From Varanus komodoensis (taxonomy: Eukaryota; Chordata; Lepidosauria; Squamata; Varanidae): a stretch of 64,000 bases of DNA. The DNA is taken from assembly GCF_004798865.1 (NCBI RefSeq), contig NW_025336114.1, positions 5,513,651-5,577,650 of the forward strand. The letters are read 5' to 3'. The position numbers were made by a program, and so were the translations under genes. Of this stretch, positions 59,701 to 64,000 are shown piece after piece; positions within the stretch are counted from its first letter, which is position 1; each line of letters starts with the position of its first letter. The notes beneath the pieces are model-generated. The model did no database searches. It had not been told where the DNA came from and was given only the letters and a program-made list of their open reading frames with translations.

Positions 59701-62700
59701 ATAGCGATACCTCATCTTGCCTTGTGAAGAGGACCTGTGACAGTCACTTTTTCCATTCATGGATTCTTGCCACAAAGGAGATGGAGAGAGAGAAACCCAG
59801 TAGCATTATTTTACTGCAGCATAAAGTATGCATTATTGGTACCAACCTTCTCCAACCTGGTGCTCTCCAGATGTTTTCGACTACAACTTCCAGCATTTTG
59901 CTGGCTGGGATTAAAGGGAGTTATAGTCTAAAATGTTTCAAAGGCACTGGGTGGGGAAAGGTTGTTCAATACAATATGCCTAAACAGTATGGATTTATTT
60001 ATTAATTTCACTTAATATAACAACATATATAATGGTATAGTAGATAAGTAAACTAAAATGTTATATCTGTGCAAACCTAAGGGTCTCTGCGTACAAAAGA
60101 GAAGTATGAATGTGTTCCACACAGAGACTGATCTTTATTTGGGCAGTCCTCAGAATCAAGGTGCTGTGCTGTTATTAGAAAAGAGGTTGCAACTGTAGGT
60201 TCACAATGCACCAAGCACGCGGTAGTGAGCAGTCACTGGAAGGGAGGGTTTCCCAGAACTCCATGCATGTCACCAGGGCTGGCCCTTTCATTAGGCAGAG
60301 TGAGGCGGCTGCCTCATGCAGCAGTTGCTGGTGGCAGTGGGGTTACAGGGAGCCTCGACATGGTGGCGTAGAACTGGCAAGTGTGCCTGACTTCTGCCTT
60401 CAGGTGTGGCGGAAGATGCTGTTCAACTGAAGAAAGATTGTAGTGCCAGTTTATTTGGCTTCTGTATAAGGAAATGGGAGAAGCCCCATCATCCTCTTCA
60501 CCTCAGGCAGCAGGGAGTCCTGAGCCATTGCTGATGCCCCTTTGAGTTCCGGGATGTATTATAAATGGAATAAATATATGGTTTGGAAGTCTTTGCTGCA
60601 ATATGTTCAAACAGGTAGGACATCTCTCCCTTCTTACAGTGCCCCATGGAACTTATATCATCAGCTGTTCTGCTTCCTTAGAGTAAGGGAGTAGCTTACC
60701 TTGACAATAGCTGAGTATGTACTTTTAACTGCAGGGGTGTCAAAGCAAGGGAAAAAGGATCTGTTCAGGACAGCTTGGCCTTGAGTGTACATATAGGGCT
60801 TCTGCTTCCCTGCAGTCTGCTGAGGACTGAGCCAACACACCTGACAAAAGACAAAAGACAGCCTTCTATCAGCAATGGGAAACTTTACCTGGATGAGTGC
60901 AGAATATGTGCTCTTGACAGCAGGGGTGTGAAAGCCTGGGAAAAACGACCTGTTGAGCACAGGAAAGCCAGAGGTGTAAAGAAGTGGTCCCTTCTTCTGG
61001 GATGTTTGATAAGAATCCAGACAGGATATCTACAAGAGCAGGTTACAGGATCAAACTTTTGGGCACTTTTGATTTCCCCCTGAAATCTATTATCTAAGCT
61101 AAAAAAAGAGAGATTTTTTTTGTTTAACCACCCAGAGAGCTTCAGCTATTGGGTGGTATGAAAATGAAATAAATAAGCAAACCTTTCCGGTCCAGTAGCC
61201 ACCAAAGCAAAGTGAGGATCATTCTAGCACAGTCCTCCCCATCTGGTACCCCTGACCCACCCAGCGTGTTGCCCAGAACCCCCATGATCCCACAACCTCC
61301 TACTGGCTAGGATAATGGAAGCTGAAGTCCAACATAGCTGGAGGGAGGGCACAGTGTTGGAAGGCAGCCCAGGTTGCTCCTGACACCTGGAATAAGCTGG
61401 GAGTTGCAGTAAAAATAACTTGGTAGAGAGGGAAATCCTTCTGTTCTCCTTAGGTCAAGAGATATGCATTATGCTCCACCCACACCCCAAAATCCTTGGG
61501 GATTTTCGACGGTGGGATGCTTTGTAAAATCCAAATCCTCACGTCTTCAAGACAGCTGCTGTGAATTCTTTCTAGAAGAACAGTGAGTTAATGAGTTGAT
61601 CATGCACACATCCCACACTCAGACTTCCACAAGTCCCAGGCTTTCAAGTACATTTATGCAAATTAGAAGTGCATAGGCAGAAGATTCATTGGTTTTTCTC
61701 TATGAGTCCTGATAGCTGAAGCTCTCTGGGTGGTTCACAACAATTAATCCAATACAAAAGACAAAATAACAATACAAAGTGAACACAACTTCGCTTCAAG
61801 GGTATTAGCACATCTTTTAAAGAAAGGTTTTCTAGCAGAAACTTTAGGTCTCTAAGCAGAGTCTAACAAAAATGGGTACAGAAGCAACGAAACTGAACAA
61901 AATGCAAAAAGAGACGTATTCTCAAAAGTGCCAAATGGAAACTTCTGCATTTAATCCCTGCATTTAGTGAGTGATAATCTTATAAAATGCAAATAATGAA
62001 AGCAACAAAACCATCCTAAGATAGCCACCATCTTTGCAAGCTGGCTTAGCTTGTTTTCAGAATTTGAAAGATTCTTTTATAAGATTGTCCTGATGATGGA
62101 GCTGTCCAACTTTTTGCTTTGCAACAAGAAGCTACTATGGGGAAATTTTCCCATGAAGCTTCCTGTCATGGCAGTGCCGGCCATTTCAAATACTTGGAGT
62201 GTGCTGCTGGTATGCCTTAGATTCTCAATATGTAGTAGCAAGGCAAGGGTGGGTTCTTGGGGTGAATAACAAACCAATGAGACCCTATGGGCTGTTTCCA
62301 GGTTGTGGGTCACTTGTCAACCACCCCAGCTGATCCTTGCTGGGTTTTCAGGTAATGAAAAGCTACAACATGCCTCTGTTGTGCTGCACAGTGCAAAGTC
62401 CTGCCAAGGAATGTACCCAAGGTTGCTTCTCCTCATCTTTGTCTCTGAAATACATGGGACTTCAGGGAGTTTCCCTCAGGCATCTTTGAGAATATGTTCT
62501 CTTTTTGCATGTTGTTCAAGCAGTCTAGACACAGTCTATCCACAGTCTGGACCCTGGGTCCACAGATATCAGAATGCACGTTTCATCATCCCTGACTATT
62601 GTCCACGTAGTCTAAATGGCTATTGTCCCTAAACGGCTTGGGACCAGGATACCTAAAGGAATGCCTTCTTCCCTATTTGCCCTCCCACCACCTGAGATTG

Positions 62701-63033
62701 GCAGCAGAAGCCCTCCTCCGGGAACCCTCTGTGAAAGATACTAGGAGACAGAGTACCCAGAGGAGGGCCTTCTCTGCAGTGGTGCCCCGTCTGTGGAATG
62801 TGCTCCCCAGAGAGGTCTGCCTGGTGCCGTCATTATATGTTTTTCTGCACCAGGTTAAGATCTTTTTATTTAATCAATATTTTAACAAGTGTTAATATTT
62901 AATTTTATTGCCATATTTTAATTGCAGCCAGAGTGGATCATTAATTTATTTATGTTATACTATTATGTATAGAATTTTATTTGTGTAAGCCATCCTGAGG
63001 CTCTTGCAAAGGACGGCATACAAGTATCTTAAG

Positions 63034-63072
<39 letters not shown>

Positions 63073-64000
63073 TCTGGGGATGAGAGGAACTGTATTCTGA
63101 CATCACCTGTGGACCCAAGGTTAGAAAAGGCTAGTCTACAGAATTCCCTTACATCCCAAATCTGTATTTGGCTCAACAGTATAAGGTCAACTTCAGCTGC
63201 ATATAACCTGGCTGGGAACACACCAATCAAAACAATGTGAGGAGGGCTTGCACAACACAACAACCTGCACTTGGCACAGACCATGCAGTGTGGCTTGCTC
63301 ACTCCAGGGCTCATGATGCAGCCAAAAGACAAATGGGCACATTGTGGGTTTGTGCTCATGTTCTCCCACCTTGGTCATCCCATGGGGATCCTGGGGGACT
63401 CAATAGAGTACCAAGGTTTCCCTCCTCATCATTTTGAGTGTTCCCTGCCTTGCCTTTGCACTTTTAACTTAAAAGCCACAGTGAGTTATGCACCATGGTG
63501 GACTAGTGCATGAATGAGTCAATAACATTTTGTAGAAGACACTTGGCTAAATGAGTGCTCTTATACATTGGAATGATCCAAACTTTACATTGGGGCACAA
63601 ACCATCAGTTCCTTATTTTTTTCTATGCATGTTGGCTATTACTGCTTCAGAGCACTGTGTTTGACAAAACTCTGAGCACACAGAAAGCATGAAAGAGATT
63701 GAGCATTAAGAAATGAGGATTTCCAGTTATCTTTGACGCCGTAACGGACGCTCCGAGCAAGCGTAGAGGAGCCCTTCCACCCCTGCTGTTAGCGGGCAGA
63801 GCCTGAACCTTGAACACTTGGCCCGCCAGCACCCAGGTGAGGAAGTGGGACTAGAGCCGTCCCGTCTCCTCCGCCTCCGTCCCGCGCTCCCTCACTCACC
63901 CCGGGGCCTCCTCCAGCTCGGTAGGCGATCTCCAGCACGACCGTGTCTCCGCACGTCAGAGGCTCGGGCAGGGTGATGTGCAGCGCCGAGCCGTAGCTGG
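47589..64000 (-). CDS. RNPEP: RNPEP, aminopeptidase B (M1 zinc metallopeptidase), 5' end outside window
   Basis: The last 101 nt of exon 1, a duplicated exon 2 (2a/2b) and exons 3-11 are present: 63900-64000, 60889-61029 or 60700-60840, 59500-59648, 58137-58253, 57072-57307, 55591-55704, 54263-54375, 53189-53297, 50205-50429, 49524-49666 and 47589-47753. With exon 2b this gives 536 residues, collinear with human RNPEP (650 residues) from its 'SHYGQALCV' segment to the end. RNPEP removes N-terminal Arg and Lys from peptides, in the secretory pathway and outside the cell. Visible family features: 'YTQGQA' and '[11 protein letters not shown]' (exon 2b), 'FGGMEN' exopeptidase motif and zinc site 'HEISH' with the distal Glu in 'WLNEGF' (exon 5), and the C-terminal helical domain (exons 8-11). 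The residues outside the window are the signal/N-terminal part. The CpG-rich 64 kb end suggests that the promoter is near. Confidence 0.97.
49524..49666 (-). CDS. RNPEP: RNPEP exon 10
   Basis: The acceptor is a pure T tract followed by AAG (before 49666), entry phase 1, donor CAG|GTTTGT after 49524, exit phase 0. Encodes '[20 protein letters not shown]' and '[18 protein letters not shown]', matching human 'YPSISNARNAELRLRWGQIVL'. Confidence 0.95.
50205..50429 (-). CDS. RNPEP: RNPEP exon 9
   Basis: Acceptor GTGGCAG before 50429, donor GTGAGT after 50205, phases 1/1. Encodes '[20 protein letters not shown]' through '[20 protein letters not shown]'. The '[13 protein letters not shown]' block is nearly identical to human. 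Confidence 0.97.
50978..51200 (+). mobile_element. tRNA-derived SINE in RNPEP intron 8
   Basis: 'agccagtatggcctggtggt' (head), 'actcactctcagtctgatc', 'gtggttgttatgaggataa' and 'catgagccaccttgagttcctgg' (tail): a near full-length copy of the 40184 family. The intron is 50430-53188. Confidence 0.75.
51250..51550 (+). mobile_element. hAT-type MITE (family A), degraded, RNPEP intron 8
   Basis: 'aaatacaacaatgccaacatgctgc', 'agcttaaagctc', 'cagtaactgaatctcag' and 'ccaaccgtcactggtg' correspond to the interior of the 36325 and 54605 copies. Termini not clear. Confidence 0.4.
51930..52260 (+). mobile_element. LINE 3' end (L2/CR1-like) in RNPEP intron 8
   Basis: Begins with a C tract (51950-51964), then 'agttatggaacaagctcccc', which reads as the LINE ORF2 terminus '[10 protein letters not shown]'. 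It finishes with 'tattgtatatgctgttgtgaactgctcagg ... gggcagaaccgaaatc', the usual LINE tail. Confidence 0.7.
52445..52580 (+). mobile_element. tRNA-derived SINE fragment in RNPEP intron 8
   Basis: 'gcaggcagaaattcccaggctcaacccc' and 'agcctctccaggtaagcctgg' match the body of the 13392 SINE family ('catgcagaaggtcccaggttcaatccc'). Confidence 0.55.
53189..53297 (-). CDS. RNPEP: RNPEP exon 8
   Basis: Acceptor CTCCCACAG before 53297, phase 0; donor G|GTCTGC after 53189, phase 1. Encodes '[20 protein letters not shown]' and '[17 protein letters not shown]' (human 'AYVHEFKFRSILADDFLDFY'). Confidence 0.96.
53620..54180 (-). mobile_element. CR1-family LINE fragment, long, in RNPEP intron 7
   Basis: The plus strand shows, in order, 'aaccagatgcctttgggaag', 'catgactagtagctattgatagc', 'ggctatcatcaccgcatcttgtgg', 'acataattttatgcacttcaatt', 'aacctttctttattggggag', 'ccccttgatcgttttggttg' and 'gtattcaaaatgtggatgc'. 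This is the reverse of the best-known CR1-family segment in reptile genomes. About 560 bp of one element, old. Confidence 0.85.
54263..54375 (-). CDS. RNPEP: RNPEP exon 7
   Basis: Acceptor TTCCTACTAG before 54375, phase 1; donor CAG|GTATTG after 54263, phase 0. Encodes '[20 protein letters not shown]' and '[18 protein letters not shown]'. The 'PYEKG' Tyr is the transition-state-stabilising tyrosine position of M1 peptidases. Confidence 0.96.
54605..54895 (+). mobile_element. hAT-type MITE (family A), best-preserved copy, RNPEP intron 6
   Basis: The left end 'atgtttaacctctttcagcatgaaggcc' and right end 'ggcctgtaggcctggagtttcatac' are imperfect inverted termini of the type CAGGGGTGGGGAACCTC. 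The interior includes 'accagtggctgaaagaaaagg' and 'gagcctgagtgggatcctgg', shared with 13612-13882. No coding content. Confidence 0.6.
55084..55588 (-). mobile_element. LTR-retrotransposon fragment (fossil), probable Gypsy type, with 3' LTR
   Basis: A CpG-containing segment unlike its surroundings, filling the start of RNPEP intron 6. On the minus strand a purine-rich tract (55239-55259) precedes a TG...CA-bounded piece of about 155 bp (55084-55238) with an internal AATAAA, as expected for a polypurine tract and 3' LTR. The part before it (55260-55588) has Arg/Glu-rich coding texture as in gag-like regions. The element is broken, lacks its 5' portion and looks moderately young from its retained CpGs. 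The family is a guess. Confidence 0.4.
55591..55704 (-). CDS. RNPEP: RNPEP exon 6
   Basis: Acceptor AAACTAG before 55704, donor G|GTCAGA after 55591, phases 1/1. Encodes '[20 protein letters not shown]' and '[19 protein letters not shown]', nearly identical to human. The donor departs from the GTRAGT consensus, and LTR-like sequence begins within a few bases of it. Confidence 0.96.
57072..57307 (-). CDS. RNPEP: RNPEP exon 5 (catalytic zinc site)
   Basis: Acceptor TTTGACAG before 57307, phase 2; donor G|GTGAGT after 57072, phase 1. Encodes '[20 protein letters not shown]', the zinc-binding 'HEISHSW' (HEISH at 57175-57189), '[20 protein letters not shown]' with the third zinc ligand Glu (codon 57118-57120), and '[12 protein letters not shown]'. 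All catalytic residues are intact. Confidence 0.98.
57378..57510 (-). mobile_element. tRNA-derived SINE fragment in RNPEP intron 4
   Basis: 'agaagctgtcttataccaag', 'agcccagtgtttgggtgg' and 'cagctccctggcaggtttcc' match the reversed 3' half of the 12310/13392 SINE family. Confidence 0.55.
57655..57775. mobile_element. Palindromic MITE (family B) in RNPEP intron 4
   Basis: 'gccttctccaacctggtatcccccacatg' and 'tctggagggcaccaggctgcag' form outer arms; 'ggctggctgggatgtatgg' and 'agctgtagctgaaaat' the inner part. Confidence 0.65.
57790..57900 (-). mobile_element. tRNA-derived SINE head in RNPEP intron 4
   Basis: 'ggaattgaactctggacttt' and 'cacgtacccaatcaagtgag' are the reversed box B and box A regions. 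Confidence 0.5.
58137..58253 (-). CDS. RNPEP: RNPEP exon 4
   Basis: Acceptor CCCCCTGCTAG before 58253, donor AG|GTAAAT after 58137, phases 2/2. Encodes '[20 protein letters not shown]' and '[19 protein letters not shown]' (human '[20 protein letters not shown]'). Confidence 0.97.
58600..58690. mobile_element. Palindromic MITE fragment (family B) in RNPEP intron 3
   Basis: 'gtgttgttgaacagcaatta' and 'cagggatgatgggatctg' are degraded pieces of the family. Confidence 0.45.
59500..59648 (-). CDS. RNPEP: RNPEP exon 3
   Basis: Acceptor TTTTTCATTAG before 59648, phase 0; donor AG|GTAAGG after 59500, phase 2. Encodes '[20 protein letters not shown]' through '[20 protein letters not shown]' (human '[20 protein letters not shown]'). 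Phase 0 entry accepts either exon 2 copy. Confidence 0.97.
59845..59955. mobile_element. Palindromic MITE, both arms (family B), RNPEP intron 2
   Basis: 'accttctccaacctggtgctctccagatg' and 'aaggcactgggtggggaaagg' flank inner arms 'gactacaacttccagc' and 'gggagttatagtctaaaat'. A fairly complete copy. Confidence 0.7.
60275..60545 (+). mobile_element. Possible DNA-transposon remnant, RNPEP intron 2
   Basis: 'cagggctggccctttcattaggcagagtgaggcgg' resembles the start of a common reptile non-autonomous element, and 'ctcaggcagcagggagtcctgagcc' lies at the far side. Inverted termini are not clear. Confidence 0.35.
60700..60840 (-). CDS. RNPEP: RNPEP exon 2b (canonical copy of the duplicated exon)
   Basis: Acceptor TTTTGTCAG before 60840, donor AAG|GTAAGC after 60700, phases 0/0, 141 nt and 47 codons. 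Encodes '[20 protein letters not shown]', then '[20 protein letters not shown]' and 'TYSAIVK'. It keeps the family's QGQ and CFD elements and aligns with human 'VCWLAPEQTAGKKKPFVYTQ'. It is therefore the conventional exon 2. Only 48 nt separate it from the upstream copy 2a. Confidence 0.97.
60841..60888 (-). other. 48-nt inter-exon spacer between RNPEP exons 2a and 2b
   Basis: Starts GTAAAG and ends TTTTGTCAG, with a branch-point-like TGCTGAT whose adenosine is about 20 nt from the 2a donor. Vertebrate spliceosomes need roughly 60-70 nt introns and about 40-50 nt between donor and branch point, so 2a-to-2b splicing should be blocked. All 16 codons are open in the exon frame. Confidence 0.85.
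60889..61029 (-). CDS. RNPEP: RNPEP exon 2a (alternative, divergent copy of exon 2)
   Basis: Acceptor CCTGCTCTTGTAG before 61029, donor CAG|GTAAAG after 60889, phases 0/0, 141 nt and 47 codons, exactly the length of 2b. Encodes '[20 protein letters not shown]', then '[20 protein letters not shown]' and 'TYSALIQ'. It is 27 of 47 identical to 2b. QGQA is replaced by SGFP, and CFD by GFH. The end 'SALIQ' resembles human exon 2 ('SALIE') more than 2b does. It is open throughout, with good splice sites, and in the last half nearly all differences from 2b are synonymous. So it is probably a functional, mutually exclusive exon and not a decaying copy. Transcript evidence is lacking here. Confidence 0.85.
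61115..61185 (+). mobile_element. LINE 3' tail in RNPEP intron 1
   Basis: 'accacccagagagcttcagc', 'tattgggtggtatgaaaatg' and 'aaataaataa' match the common LINE tail; its reverse is at 61710-61770. Confidence 0.6.
61220..61375. mobile_element. Palindromic MITE (family B) in RNPEP intron 1
   Basis: 'tcctccccatctggtacccc', 'ccatgatcccacaacctcc', 'gctgaagtccaacatagctggag' and 'ggcacagtgttgg' give both arms in degraded form. Confidence 0.55.
61710..61770 (-). mobile_element. LINE 3' tail, reverse, RNPEP intron 1
   Basis: 'agctgaagctctctgggtgg' then 'ttcacaacaattaatccaatac' is the reverse of the tail type at 61115-61185. Confidence 0.6.
62595..63033 (+). mobile_element. L2-type LINE 3' end in RNPEP intron 1
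   Basis: Plus reading 62626-62892 gives '[20 protein letters not shown]', '[19 protein letters not shown]' and '[14 protein letters not shown]', the well-known C-terminus of L2-like ORF2 ('[17 protein letters not shown]...RRAFSVVAPALWNALP'). It is followed by an A/T-rich 3' tail 'gtgtaagccatcctgaggct ... ggacggcatacaagta' and a GATA repeat. Nearly 90 codons remain open, so this copy is comparatively young. Confidence 0.9.
63034..63072. repeat. (GATA)n microsatellite at the LINE tail
   Basis: About nine uninterrupted gata units directly after the L2-type tail, probably grown from its terminal repeat. Confidence 0.95.
63720..64000. other. CpG-rich end, probably the RNPEP CpG island margin
   Basis: CpG density rises sharply from about 63735, into and past the exon 1 boundary, unlike the rest of the window. 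Housekeeping-type CpG-island promoters usually extend like this over exon 1; the start itself lies beyond 64000. Confidence 0.65.
63900..64000 (-). CDS. RNPEP: RNPEP exon 1, 3' portion
   Basis: Donor GGG|GTGAGT after 63900, phase 0. Encodes '[20 protein letters not shown]' and '[13 protein letters not shown]', matching human 'SHYGQALCVSFPQPC' and 'LLTYRVGEGPG'. The exon continues upstream of the window with the start codon and N-terminus. Confidence 0.93.

Noticed and set aside
1-64000. CRISPR arrays, operons, phage or plasmid features
   Set aside because: Spliced exons with GT-AG borders, SINEs and LINEs show a vertebrate nuclear genome. No short regularly spaced repeats of CRISPR type were found.

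Overview
The window comes from a vertebrate nuclear genome, almost certainly a squamate reptile (lizard or snake). It has spliced genes with vertebrate-sized introns, a Sauria SINE, a BovB/RTE LINE, CR1- and L2-type LINE fossils, tRNA-derived SINEs and hAT-type MITEs. Two protein-coding genes can be read exon by exon, both on the minus strand: RNPEP (aminopeptidase B) on the right, running off the end at 64000, and ELF3 (epithelial ETS transcription factor) in the middle. Human chromosome 1q32 has the same RNPEP-ELF3 order and relative orientation.

Layout: 1-22.9 kb lies downstream of ELF3. It has no recognisable gene and is mostly old repeats, including a BovB LINE split by a Sauria SINE with a perfect 14-bp target duplication (10.1-12.1 kb) and a complete 441-bp hAT MITE with an 8-bp target duplication (18957-19397). 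ELF3 occupies about 22.97-32.38 kb: a non-coding exon 1, eight coding exons giving 367 residues, and a 3' UTR with an AATAAA signal. Its promoter has a TATA-like box and a perfect NF-kappaB site. The 32.4-47.2 kb interval is intergenic and repeat-rich, with one orphan coiled-coil-like candidate exon (42811-42900). RNPEP fills about 47.2-64.0 kb, with the 3' part of exon 1 and all later exons present (536 residues readable).

The most interesting observation is in RNPEP. The second exon is present twice in tandem (60889-61029 and 60700-60840). Both copies are exactly 141 nt, phase 0/0, with intact splice sites. The 48-nt spacer is too short to be spliced as an ordinary vertebrate intron, the arrangement expected for mutually exclusive exons. 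The upstream copy replaces the conserved Gln-Gly-Gln and Cys-Phe-Asp elements of the M1 aminopeptidase active-site region while keeping the structural residues. An isoform using it should have altered or lost peptidase activity.

The two genes are functionally separate: a secreted or cytosolic zinc aminopeptidase and an epithelial transcription factor. They are linked here only by conserved synteny. All element classifications were made by eye, without database comparison.
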